Source: Blattabacterium cuenoti (GTDB taxonomy: Bacteria; Bacteroidota; Bacteroidia; Flavobacteriales; Blattabacteriaceae). Taken from it: 64,000 nucleotides of DNA. Where the stretch lies: assembly GCF_014252115.1 (NCBI RefSeq), contig NZ_CP059211.1, forward strand, positions 310,001-374,000, given 5' to 3'. The position numbers and the translations under genes are program-made. The notes below the pieces were generated by a model that saw nothing but the letters and a program-made list of their open reading frames with translations, made no database searches and had not been told where the DNA came from. Positions 27,829-37,205 of this stretch are shown piece after piece; the first letter of the stretch is position 1, and the number at the start of each line of letters is the position of its first letter.

Positions 27829-28799
27829 TATAAAGACTGTAACATTTTTAAAAAAATTATTTGTGAAGCGTAGATTCTATTTTTTGCTTGTTGAAATATA
27901 ATGGAATTTTGACTATCTAAAACGGAATCTTCCACTACTATATTTCTTCTTACAGGTAAACAGTGCATAAATTTAGCTTTATTAGTTAGTTTCATTTTAT
28001 TTTCAGTAATCATCCAATCGGAATTTTTACAAAGAATTTTACCATAATCTAAATAACTACTCCAATTTTTTGCATAAATAAAATCTGCATTTATAAATGC
28101 TTCATTTTGATCATGTGTCGTATAAGCTCCATCAGAAAATTTCTTATATAGATTATATCTTTCTGGACACACAATCGTGAAATCTATCTGTTCTATTTTT
28201 GATATCCATTGAGCAAAAGAATTTGCTACAGAGTGAGGAAGTGATTTTACATGAGGAGCCCAACTTAATACTACTTTACATTTTTTTTTAAAAAAATATG
28301 TATATTCTGCAATAGTTATAACATCTGCTAAAGATTGTAAAGGATGTAATGTGGCACTTTCCATATTAACAACTGGAACTTTTGAATATTCTAATATTTT
28401 ATTAAAAATAATTTCTTTATAATCATAATTACGATCTAAAAGATTCGGAAAAGTTCTTACTGCAAGAATATCACAATACATACTCATTACGGAGATAGCC
28501 TCTTTTATATGTTCTTGTGTAAAATTCATTACACTTCCATCATTCATTTCAATACTCCAAGAATCCTTATGAACATCTAATATCCAAGTATTACATCCTA
28601 AATTAAAAGCCGCTTTTTGACAACTAATTCTTGTACGTAAACTCGGATTAAAAAAAACCAATCCTATTGTTTTATTTTTTCCAAAACATTGAAAATCATA
28701 TGGATTTTTTTTCAAAAGTAAAGCCTCTTGGATGAGATCATATACATTGATCACATCTTCCACACTAAAAAATTTTTTCATAAACTTATTTATATTCAA
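27828..28799 (-). CDS. N-acyl-L-ornithine carbamoyltransferase (ArgF' type)
   Basis: A 323-residue transcarbamylase. FFNPSLRTRISCQKAA is the carbamoyl-phosphate loop, MESATLHPLQSLADV the His-Pro-Leu-Gln motif, and HCLPVRRN the C-terminal signature of the acetyl/succinylornithine group, in which ordinary ornithine transcarbamylases differ. It therefore makes N-acetylcitrulline (or N-succinylcitrulline) from the acylated ornithine. This variant route is known from Xanthomonas and Bacteroides and is typical of Bacteroidota. The start overlaps the carB stop by 4 bases, so the enzyme that makes carbamoyl phosphate and the one that uses it are co-translated. Confidence 0.92.
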   Translation of the reverse strand: MNINKFMKKFFSVEDVINVYDLIQEALLLKKNPYDFQCFGKNKTIGLVFFNPSLRTRISCQKAAFNLGCNTWILDVHKDSWSIEMNDGSVMNFTQEHIKEAISVMSMYCDILAVRTFPNLLDRNYDYKEIIFNKILEYSKVPVVNMESATLHPLQSLADVITIAEYTYFFKKKCKVVLSWAPHVKSLPHSVANSFAQWISKIEQIDFTIVCPERYNLYKKFSDGAYTTHDQNEAFINADFIYAKNWSSYLDYGKILCKNSDWMITENKMKLTNKAKFMHCLPVRRNIVVEDSVLDSQNSIIFQQAKNRIYASQIIFLKMLQSL

Positions 28800-31700
28800 T
28801 ATTCATTCCAAGCTTTTATAAATAATTGATCCATAGATAAATTACAAAAAGCTTTTATAAATGCTTTTGCTAAACGTGCATTAGTGAGTAGAGGGATATT
28901 AAAATCTACAGCATAACGTCTGATAGTATAATCATTATTCAATTCTGATTTACTTAGGTTTTTTGGAATATTAATAATAAGATCCAATTTTCTATTTTTT
29001 ATTAACTCAATAACATTTGAATATTTTTTAACATTAGGCCAATAAACTTTAATTGAAGGAATTCCATTATGAGATAAAAAACTATTGGTTCCTTCTGTAG
29101 CAAATAATATATATCCTTTTTTATGCAAAAGTTTTACAACTTCTAAAAGTTCTAACTTAGATTCAATAGGGCCTCCAGATATCAATATATTTTTTTTTGG
29201 TACAGTGTATCCTACGGAAAGCATAGATTTTAAAAGAGCTTCATCTAAAGAGTTTCCTAAACATCCTACTTCTCCTGTAGAAGCCATATCTACACCTAAA
29301 ATAGGGTCAGCATTTTGCAAACGTGAAAAGGAAAATTGAGAAGCTTTTACTCCCAAAAAATTTGTAATAAAAAAATTAGGATCTATTTTATCTTTCTTTT
29401 TTCCAAGTATCACTTGAGTCGCCAACTCAATCATATTAAAATGAGACACTTTTGATACAAAAGGAAAGCTTCTGGAAGCTCTTAAATTGCATTCAATTAC
29501 TTTTAATTCATTATCTTTAGATAAAAATTGTATGTTGAAAGGACCAGATATATTAAAATATCTGGATATTTTTTCAGATATACGAATAATTTCTTTTAAT
29601 GTAGATAAATATAGATTATGTGGAGGATATACCAGTGTTGCATCTCCTGAATGCACTCCTGCAAATTCAACATGTTCTGATATAGCATAATACAATATTT
29701 TTCCATTTTGAGAAACAGCATCTAATTCAATTTCTTTAGCATTTTTAATAAATTCTGTAATAATTAGTGGATATTTGGAAGAGATAATTTTTTTTTCATG
29801 GAGATAATACTGGAGTTCTTCTTGGTTAGAAATAATATTCATATTTTCTCCAGAAAGAACATAAGAAGGTCTAACCAATATAGGAAAATCAACTTCTTCT
29901 ATAAATTGATGGATTGCATCAAAATCGGACAATTCTTTCCATTTAGGTTGTCTGATCTTTAAATAATCCATAGCATTAGAGAATTTATATCTATTTTCCA
30001 CTTTATCTATAGAAACAGGAGAAGTTCCTAAAATTTTTACCTTTTGATCATAAAGTTTTAAAACTAAATTATTAGGAATTTGTCCTCCCATGGATACAAT
30101 TGTTCCTTTAGGTTTTTCTAGTTCAATAATATCTAATACACGTTCTAAAGTAAGCTCTTCAAAATATAATCTATCACATACATCAAAATCAGTACTGACA
30201 GTTTCTGGATTATAATTTATCATTATAGATCTATAAGATTCTTTGTGAATCGTATTTAATGCATTAACACAACACCAATCGAATTCTACACTACTTCCAA
30301 TTCTATAAACACCAGATCCCAATGTGATAACAGATTTTTCATCTTCTTCATAAATAATATCATGTTGAATAGCATGATATGTTAAATATAAATAATTTGT
30401 ATATGTAGGATGTTCAGAAGCTGACGTATCAATTTGTCTTACATATGGAATTATATTTTTTTCTTTTCTATAATCTCTAATTTCTTGTTCTAAATTAGAA
30501 ATATTATGATTCCGATTTTTTAATAAAATACTAGCTATTTGTATATCAGAGAAACCTTCTTTTTTTGCTTTCCGTAATAATTCTTCCGGAAGATCTATCA
30601 AATCATCAAAACGATCTATCTTTTTTTTCGTTTGAAAAATATTATCAAGTTGATATAAAAACCATGGATCAATTTTTGTCAAATGATGTATTTCTTGAAT
30701 GGATAAACCTTCTTCTAAAGCTTCTTCTAAAAATAAAATTCTTTGATCCGTAGGTTTTTTTAGATATTCTTTCAATAACCGAGCAGATTTCAATTTTTTT
30801 TTGTTAAAAATATTAATGAATCCTTGCATTCCTATATCTAACATACGAATTCCTTTTTGCAAAGCTTCTTCAAAAGATCCTCCAATAGCCATAACTTCTC
30901 CTACACTTTTCATACTACTTCCAATTCTATTGGAAACACCATAAAATTTTTTTAGATCCCATCTAGGTATCTTACATACTACATAATCCAATGCAGGTTC
31001 AAAAAAAGCAGAAGTATTTTTAGTAACATAATTTTTTAATTCATGCAATCCATATCCTATGGATAATTTAGCAGATACAAAAGCTAAAGGGTAGCCTGTT
31101 GCTTTAGAAGCAAGAGCACTAGAACGAGAAAGACGCGCATTCATTTCAATAACACGATAATCTTCTGAACTAGGATCTAAAGCAAACTGAACGTTACATT
31201 CTCCTATTATATGAAAATCTCTAGCGAGATCTATCGCTAATTTTCTTAAATTATAATATTCAGAATTTGTTAAAGTTTGTGACGGAGCTACAACAATGCT
31301 TTCTCCTGTATGAATTCCTATCGGATCAAAATTTTCCATATTACAGACAGCTATACAATTATCATACTTATCTCTAACTATTTCATATTCAATCTCTTTC
31401 CATCCTTCTAAATATTCTTCTACAATAATTTGAGATGAATAAGAAAAAGCTTTATTTACTATTTTTTTCAAGTCGTTGACATTTTTAGCAAAACCACTTC
31501 CTAAACCTCCAAGGGTATAAGCTGATCTAATAATAATAGGAAACCCTATTTCTATAGAATAAGAAATTGCATCATTCATAGAATAAGCCACAAAACTTTT
31601 CGCTGTTTTTATATTAATATGAGATAACCTATTTCTAAATAGACTTCTATCTTCACTATGAATAATAGATTTAATAGAAGTCCCTAAAACTTGAACATTA

Positions 31701-32020
31701 TATTCTTTTATAACACCTTCTTTAAAAAGCTGAATTCCACAATTCAAGGCAGTTTGACCTCCAAAAGACAATAAAATTCCTTGTGGTCTTTCTTTATCTA
31801 TAACACGTTTAATGAAAAATAAAGTTAAAGGAAGAAAATAAACTTTATCAGCGACTTCTTTTGAAGTTTGAACTGTGGCAATATTTGGATTAATCAATAT
31901 AGTATAAATTCCCTCCTCTTTAAGGGCTTTTAATGCTTGTGTTCCAGAATAATCAAATTCACCAGCTTCTCCTATTTTTAATGCACCTGATCCCAGGATG
32001 AGTACTTTATCTATTTTCAT
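28796..32020 (-). CDS. carB: Carbamoyl-phosphate synthase large subunit
   Basis: CarB makes carbamoyl phosphate from bicarbonate, ATP and ammonia channelled from CarA. The 1074-residue protein has the two homologous ATP-grasp halves: GSGALKIGEAGEFDYSG opens the first and GSGVYRIGSSVEFDW the second. An oligomerisation region lies between them, and a C-terminal MGS-like allosteric domain follows (GYILFATEGTNSFL). Length is normal. The gene sits inside the arginine operon, so ammonia recycled by the symbiont can flow to arginine; pyrimidine synthesis would also draw on it. Confidence 0.97.
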   Translation of the reverse strand: MKIDKVLILGSGALKIGEAGEFDYSGTQALKALKEEGIYTILINPNIATVQTSKEVADKVYFLPLTLFFIKRVIDKERPQGILLSFGGQTALNCGIQLFKEGVIKEYNVQVLGTSIKSIIHSEDRSLFRNRLSHINIKTAKSFVAYSMNDAISYSIEIGFPIIIRSAYTLGGLGSGFAKNVNDLKKIVNKAFSYSSQIIVEEYLEGWKEIEYEIVRDKYDNCIAVCNMENFDPIGIHTGESIVVAPSQTLTNSEYYNLRKLAIDLARDFHIIGECNVQFALDPSSEDYRVIEMNARLSRSSALASKATGYPLAFVSAKLSIGYGLHELKNYVTKNTSAFFEPALDYVVCKIPRWDLKKFYGVSNRIGSSMKSVGEVMAIGGSFEEALQKGIRMLDIGMQGFINIFNKKKLKSARLLKEYLKKPTDQRILFLEEALEEGLSIQEIHHLTKIDPWFLYQLDNIFQTKKKIDRFDDLIDLPEELLRKAKKEGFSDIQIASILLKNRNHNISNLEQEIRDYRKEKNIIPYVRQIDTSASEHPTYTNYLYLTYHAIQHDIIYEEDEKSVITLGSGVYRIGSSVEFDWCCVNALNTIHKESYRSIMINYNPETVSTDFDVCDRLYFEELTLERVLDIIELEKPKGTIVSMGGQIPNNLVLKLYDQKVKILGTSPVSIDKVENRYKFSNAMDYLKIRQPKWKELSDFDAIHQFIEEVDFPILVRPSYVLSGENMNIISNQEELQYYLHEKKIISSKYPLIITEFIKNAKEIELDAVSQNGKILYYAISEHVEFAGVHSGDATLVYPPHNLYLSTLKEIIRISEKISRYFNISGPFNIQFLSKDNELKVIECNLRASRSFPFVSKVSHFNMIELATQVILGKKKDKIDPNFFITNFLGVKASQFSFSRLQNADPILGVDMASTGEVGCLGNSLDEALLKSMLSVGYTVPKKNILISGGPIESKLELLEVVKLLHKKGYILFATEGTNSFLSHNGIPSIKVYWPNVKKYSNVIELIKNRKLDLIINIPKNLSKSELNNDYTIRRYAVDFNIPLLTNARLAKAFIKAFCNLSMDQLFIKAWNEY

Positions 32021-33129
32021 ACTAATTTCGAAAGATTCTTTATTTTTTTTACTGAATCTATAAAAAAATCGAATAAAAATTCGGTATCTCTAGGTCCACT
32101 TGAAGCTTCTGGATGAAACTGTACCGAAAAAAAGGGTTTATTATTATGAATGATACCTTCGCAAGTATCATCATTTAAATTCTTAAAAAATATTTTCCAT
32201 TCTTTATGAATATTTCTTACATCTAAAACATATCCATGGTTTTGTGATGTAATGAAACTTTTACCGGTTTTTAATGAAAAAACTGGTTGATTATGACTTC
32301 TATGCGCATATTTCAATTTATAAGTATTCCCTCCTGCCGCTATACCTAAAAGTTGATTTCCCAAACATATACCAAATATAGGTAGTTCTTTTTTCATAAC
32401 TATACGAAGACAATCTATTGATTTTTTATAAATCTTAGGATTTCCAGGTCCATTAGAAAGAATCAATCCATCATATTCTTCTTTTGTAAAATCATAATTC
32501 CATGGAATTCTGATAACAGAACAATCTCTTCGTAATAAACAACGTAATATATTATTCTTTAATCCAAAATCCACAAGTAGTATTTTATATTTTCCATTTC
32601 CATATATAGTTTTTTTTTGTATTGACACTTTCTCAGAAAGATTATCCTGATTCGGATCATAAAAAGGAATATCTTCATTTTCCATTAAAATTTTACCTAA
32701 CATAGATCCTCCATTTTTTCTAAGTTTTTTTGCAATAAATCTGGTATCTACACCATATAATCCAGGGATTCCATTTTCATACAACCAATTCGACAAGGTT
32801 TGATTCATATTCCAATGGTATGGACGATTAGAATAATAAGAAATAATAAGTCCGGATACTTGAATTCTATCAGATTCATAAAATTCAGAAATGGATTTTT
32901 CACTATAGATGGAAGATGGAACTCCATAATTTCCTATTATAGGATAAGTATAAGTTAATATTTGTCCTTTATAAGAAGGATCTGTTATACTTTCGATATA
33001 ACCGGTCATAGATGTATTAAATACAACTTCTCCAGAAGAGGAAACTGGGGCTCCAAAATGATAAGCTTCATACCGAGTCCCATCTTTCAATACAAGTATC
33101 GCTTTTTTTATTTTTTTGTTATTTTCCAT
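32017..33129 (-). CDS. carA: Carbamoyl-phosphate synthase small (glutaminase) subunit
   Basis: CarA hydrolyses glutamine and passes ammonia to CarB. The 370-residue protein has the N-terminal CPS domain (VLKDGTRYEAYHFGA, FNTSMTGYIESITDPSY) and a C-terminal class I glutamine amidotransferase domain. The nucleophile Cys lies in FGICLGNQLL and the His-x-Glu in VQFHPEAS. The catalytic triad is complete, so glutamine can be used. Coupling is tight: 9 bases after argD, 4-base overlap with carB. Confidence 0.97.
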   Translation of the reverse strand: MENNKKIKKAILVLKDGTRYEAYHFGAPVSSSGEVVFNTSMTGYIESITDPSYKGQILTYTYPIIGNYGVPSSIYSEKSISEFYESDRIQVSGLIISYYSNRPYHWNMNQTLSNWLYENGIPGLYGVDTRFIAKKLRKNGGSMLGKILMENEDIPFYDPNQDNLSEKVSIQKKTIYGNGKYKILLVDFGLKNNILRCLLRRDCSVIRIPWNYDFTKEEYDGLILSNGPGNPKIYKKSIDCLRIVMKKELPIFGICLGNQLLGIAAGGNTYKLKYAHRSHNQPVFSLKTGKSFITSQNHGYVLDVRNIHKEWKIFFKNLNDDTCEGIIHNNKPFFSVQFHPEASSGPRDTEFLFDFFIDSVKKIKNLSKLV

Positions 33130-33138
33130 TTTTTTTAT

Positions 33139-34278
33139 CTATCTCAATAGATATGCTAAGGCATTCTTTAATTTCTTTATAAATAATTTTATATGATTTT
33201 CATTGATATTTAATGGAGGAAGTAACCGTAAAACATATGGATTATTAGATATTCCAACAAATACTTTTTCTTTGTATATTAAAATATTTTTCAAATTATG
33301 AATGGGAAATTTAAATTTCAGTCCTATCATTAATCCTCTTCCTCTGACTTCTTTGATTTCAGGAATAACCCGTAATTTTTGAAACAATATTTTTCCCATT
33401 TTTTTTGCATTTTCAATTAAATTTTCTTTTTTGATAATTTTCAATACGGCAATACCAGCTGTACAAGCTAAATGATTCCCCCCAAAAGTTGTTCCTAACA
33501 TTCCATAGTATGGTTTAAATTTAGGATGTATGAGCACTCCTCCTATAGGAAATCCATTTCCCATACCTTTAGCTACAGTAATTAAATCTGGTTTTATAGT
33601 ATAAAATTGATGAGAAAAAAAAGTCCCCGTTCTTCCATACCCACTCTGAACTTCATCTATAATCAATACTATATTGTATTTTCTGCAAAAATTTTCTACT
33701 TTAGAAAAAAAATATAAACCGGGATCTATAATTCCAGATAAACCTTGTATTCCTTCAGTAATTACAGCACAAATATCTTTATTTTTTAATCTTTCTTCCA
33801 AAGAATCAACATCTTGATAATTCATAAATACGGTTTCATGTTGAGCATTAAAAGGAGATATAAATTTGTAGTTATCCGTTACCGATAGACTCCCACTTGT
33901 TCTTCCATGAAAAGACCCTCTAAAAGCAATAATTTTTTTTTTACCTGTATGAAAAGAAGCTATTTTCAATGCATTTTCATTAGATTCTGTACCGGAATTA
34001 CATATAAATAATGAATAGTCTTCATATCCGGATATATTTCCAAGTAAATAAGCTAATTTATTTTTTTGGGAAATATAAACGCTATTAGAATAATAGGATA
34101 TTTTATGAATTTGTTTTTTTAAAGCCTCTATATAACATGGATGCGAATGTCCAATAGAAATGACAGCATGTCCTCCATAAAAATCTAAATACATATTTCC
34201 TTTTACATCAAAAACATAAGATCCTTTACTCTTACTTAATTCTATATCTAGAATAGGATAAACGTCAAATAATTTCAT
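33139..34278 (-). CDS. argD: Acetylornithine aminotransferase
   Basis: ArgD converts N-acetylglutamate semialdehyde to N-acetylornithine with glutamate as amino donor. The start at 34278 (MKLFDVYPILDIELSKSKGS) is preferred, as it begins 2 bases after the argC stop and gives a family-like N-terminus; the open frame extends 12 codons further into argC. The 379-residue PLP enzyme shows NSGTESNENALK, IIDEVQSGYGRTG and the PLP lysine in TVAKGMGNGFPIGG. The same enzyme may serve as succinyl-diaminopimelate aminotransferase in lysine synthesis, as in E. coli. Confidence 0.94.
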   Translation of the reverse strand: MKLFDVYPILDIELSKSKGSYVFDVKGNMYLDFYGGHAVISIGHSHPCYIEALKKQIHKISYYSNSVYISQKNKLAYLLGNISGYEDYSLFICNSGTESNENALKIASFHTGKKKIIAFRGSFHGRTSGSLSVTDNYKFISPFNAQHETVFMNYQDVDSLEERLKNKDICAVITEGIQGLSGIIDPGLYFFSKVENFCRKYNIVLIIDEVQSGYGRTGTFFSHQFYTIKPDLITVAKGMGNGFPIGGVLIHPKFKPYYGMLGTTFGGNHLACTAGIAVLKIIKKENLIENAKKMGKILFQKLRVIPEIKEVRGRGLMIGLKFKFPIHNLKNILIYKEKVFVGISNNPYVLRLLPPLNINENHIKLFIKKLKNALAYLLR

Positions 34279-34280
34279 TT

Positions 34281-35255
34281 TTAGAAACGAACGGATTTTA
34301 ATTTTAAACCACAAGTTTCATCCAAATCAAACATAAGATTCATATTTTGTATGGCTTGACCAGAAGCACCTTTTATGAGGTTATCTATTATGCTTATAAC
34401 AATCAGTTGATTTTCCTCTTTAAGAAGATGTAAAATACATTTATTGGTATTAATCACTTGTTTGATATCAATATTAATATCAGAAATTTTTACAAACGGA
34501 TGATTTTTATAATATTCTTTATATATCTCTTGATTCTTTTCCAAAGAAAAAAAAGAATGAGTATATAAAGTTGTTATAATTCCCCTAGAAAAATTTCCTC
34601 TATAAGGTACAAAATAAATTTTAGAATAAAAATTTTTTTGTACCTTATGAATAGTTTGTTCAATCTCCTGCAAATGTTGATGTTGAAAAATTTTATAAAC
34701 AGATATATTATTATTTCTCAAACTAAAATGATTAGTATCACTCAATTTTCTTCCAGATCCTGTAGAACCCGTTATTGCACTAATATGAATGTCTTTTTTC
34801 AATAATTGATTTTTAATTAATGGTAAAATACCTAAAAGAATCGCCGTCGCAAAACATCCGGGATTGGCTATATTATTAGATTTTTTTATTTTTTCTTTTT
34901 GAAGTTCTGGTAATCCATATATAAAATTTCTATTATTAAAAACGGATTTTATCTCCATTCTGAAATCTTGACTCAAATCAATCACTTTTATATTTTCTGA
35001 TATATTATTCAATTCTTTTTTAGATTGGTCATGTCCAGAACAAAGAAATACAACATCTATTTTCTTGTTTAAATCACAAGAAAACTTTTTGTTTTTCATT
35101 TCTCCTAATAAATCTTGATGAACCAAATGAATTAACTTTCCTGGATGACTTTTACTAACTATATTTTGAATATCAATTTTTGGATGATGAATCATCAATC
35201 TAATTAATTCTCCAGCAGTATACCCAGTTCCTCCTATAATACCTATTTTAATCAT
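34281..35255 (-). CDS. argC: N-acetyl-gamma-glutamyl-phosphate reductase
   Basis: ArgC reduces acetylglutamyl phosphate with NADPH. The 324-residue protein opens with GIIGGTGYTAGELIRLM, the dinucleotide loop. The catalytic cysteine is in NPGCFATAILLG, and TGSTGSGRKLSDTNHFS and HQHLQEIEQ are family segments. Its start overlaps the end of the GNAT-argG gene by 8 bases and argD follows after 2 bases, so the three are read from one transcript. Confidence 0.95.
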   Translation of the reverse strand: MIKIGIIGGTGYTAGELIRLMIHHPKIDIQNIVSKSHPGKLIHLVHQDLLGEMKNKKFSCDLNKKIDVVFLCSGHDQSKKELNNISENIKVIDLSQDFRMEIKSVFNNRNFIYGLPELQKEKIKKSNNIANPGCFATAILLGILPLIKNQLLKKDIHISAITGSTGSGRKLSDTNHFSLRNNNISVYKIFQHQHLQEIEQTIHKVQKNFYSKIYFVPYRGNFSRGIITTLYTHSFFSLEKNQEIYKEYYKNHPFVKISDINIDIKQVINTNKCILHLLKEENQLIVISIIDNLIKGASGQAIQNMNLMFDLDETCGLKLKSVRF

Positions 35256-37026
35256 TCTCTTTTTTATCTTTTTTATTTAAATTGTGATATATTTTCATTT
35301 GATTACTTAAAATTTTCGTGAACCCCTTCACATCTTCTGCTGTCCAAGCATAATTCATTTCTCCATATTGAGCCATATTAGAATTAGAAGATGTCATTAA
35401 ATCAAATTTCGATTTGATTCCTACTAAATGGAATCTATAAGGATACAGAATTATATCTACAGTTCCGGTCAATCTTTCTTGTGTACTCTTTAGAAATTTT
35501 TCTATATCCCGCATAACGGGATCTAAGTATTGAGCTTCATGAAGTAACATACCATACCAATTGGATAATTGGTCCTTCCAATAAAGTTGCCATTTCGTAA
35601 GAATATGTTTTTCTAATAAATGATGAGCTTTGATAATAATAATTGCAGCTGAAGCTTCGAATGCAACTCTTCCTTTTATTCCCAAAATAGTATCTCCTAT
35701 ATGAATCCCTCTTCCTATAGCAAATTTTGAAGCAATTTTTTCAATTTTTATTATATTTTTGATAGCTTTTCCTTTTTCTTTATTCACACTTACTAATTCC
35801 CCCTTTTCAAATTCTAATTTTAAGTTTTCACTTTTTTTACTACTTAATTTTGTTGGATAAGCTTCTTCTGGAAAATCGTGATAAGAAGTAAGAGTTTCCT
35901 TTCCTCCTATACTAGTCCCCCAAATTCCTTTATTTATGGAATATTTAGCCTGATCCCAAGAAATAGAAACTCCTTTTTCTTTCAAATATTCAATTTCTTC
36001 TTTTCTAGATACTTTTCTATCTCTTATAGGAGATAAAGTTATTTTTTCTGGGCAAAGAATTTGAAAAGCTATATCAAATCTAATTTGATCATTCCCTGCT
36101 CCTGTACTTCCATGAGCAATTGCTTTTGCTTGAATAAAAGTAGCATATTGCGCAATCTTAATAGCCTGAAAAATTCTTTCGGAACTTGCTGAAAGTGGAT
36201 AAGTATTATTTTTAAGAATATTTCCGAATATAAGATACTTTATACAATTATGATAGTATTCTTCTATAGCGTCAATAGTTTTGTGAGATTTAGATCCGAT
36301 ATTTAAAGCTCTTTCTTCAATTTTATCTAATTCATTTTTTTTAAAACCTCCTGTATTAATAATAACTGTATGAACTTCATATTTTTCTTGTATTAAATAT
36401 TTTAAACAATAAGAGGTATCTAAACCACCACTATAAGCCAAAACAATTTTATCTCCAGTAGATAATAAATAATTTCTATCTTTTTTATAATCCTTATCTG
36501 TATTAGGATTGTATAAAAGACCTGTACATAAACACATTTTTCTATTATTTCTGGTTAATATATCAAAGTTTGCACAACTTGTACATCCTTTCCAAAACTT
36601 TTCTGAATGAGTCAATTCGCTAAATGAAACAGGTTTAAACCCTAATTCTGTATTTATTTTAATAACTGGATTGCTTGTTGTAATACTAAAAATTTTAGAA
36701 TTTGGAAATTTTTTTCTAGAAAGGTTAAAAATTTCAATTTTAATAAATTTTGCCAATCCTTGCTTTCTAAATTCAGGGAAAACAATTAAACCAGAATTAA
36801 CGACAAATTCTTCATTTTGAAAAGTTTCAAGATAACCAAATCCTGCCAATTTTTCGTCAAAAAAAGCAATGACCGAATTTCCATGAACCATTTTTAATTT
36901 AATATATTCTGGATCTTTTTTTGAAATTCCAGTTCCCCTAATTTCTGCCGATTCCTTAATCTTTTTACAAATTAAAGAAGCATATTTCGTATCCTCTTCA
37001 TGAGATACTCTTACTTTTATTTTCAT
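35248..37026 (-). CDS. argG: GNAT acetyltransferase-argininosuccinate synthase fusion
   Basis: A single 592-residue frame joins two enzymes. Residues about 1-170 are a GNAT acetyltransferase (IKVRVSHEEDTKYASLI, NSGLIVFPEFRKQGLAKFIK acyl-CoA loop, Cys pairs GCTSC and CLCTG). Residues about 190-592 are argininosuccinate synthase (VLAYSGGLDTSYC PP-loop, HGSTGAGNDQIRFD, TYPLSASSER), which joins citrulline and aspartate. In free-living flavobacteria, as I recall, these are neighbouring separate genes. There is no Met near the junction (KDRNYLLSTGDKIVLAYSGG), so independent translation of ArgG would need a rare start codon. No argA is seen, so the GNAT part is the likely acetylglutamate synthase (inference). 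First gene of the arginine operon. Confidence 0.92.
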   Translation of the reverse strand: MKIKVRVSHEEDTKYASLICKKIKESAEIRGTGISKKDPEYIKLKMVHGNSVIAFFDEKLAGFGYLETFQNEEFVVNSGLIVFPEFRKQGLAKFIKIEIFNLSRKKFPNSKIFSITTSNPVIKINTELGFKPVSFSELTHSEKFWKGCTSCANFDILTRNNRKMCLCTGLLYNPNTDKDYKKDRNYLLSTGDKIVLAYSGGLDTSYCLKYLIQEKYEVHTVIINTGGFKKNELDKIEERALNIGSKSHKTIDAIEEYYHNCIKYLIFGNILKNNTYPLSASSERIFQAIKIAQYATFIQAKAIAHGSTGAGNDQIRFDIAFQILCPEKITLSPIRDRKVSRKEEIEYLKEKGVSISWDQAKYSINKGIWGTSIGGKETLTSYHDFPEEAYPTKLSSKKSENLKLEFEKGELVSVNKEKGKAIKNIIKIEKIASKFAIGRGIHIGDTILGIKGRVAFEASAAIIIIKAHHLLEKHILTKWQLYWKDQLSNWYGMLLHEAQYLDPVMRDIEKFLKSTQERLTGTVDIILYPYRFHLVGIKSKFDLMTSSNSNMAQYGEMNYAWTAEDVKGFTKILSNQMKIYHNLNKKDKKEND

Positions 37027-37205
37027 TTTTGTTTACAAAAAAACTCACTAAACTAAAAAAATGTGTTTTATTATTGTTATCTGTTGGTAATAAATAGTAT
37101 GTATGAATAATACTTCATATATTTTACTTTATGACCAAGTACAAATTTAATAAAGTCTTTTTAATTTAAATCTTTATACATTTTTATTGAAAAGATTGAT
37201 AAGTT

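Noticed and set aside
29085..30753. Plus-strand open frames opposite carB
   Set aside because: Shadows of a well-supported gene; no family resemblance or leader.
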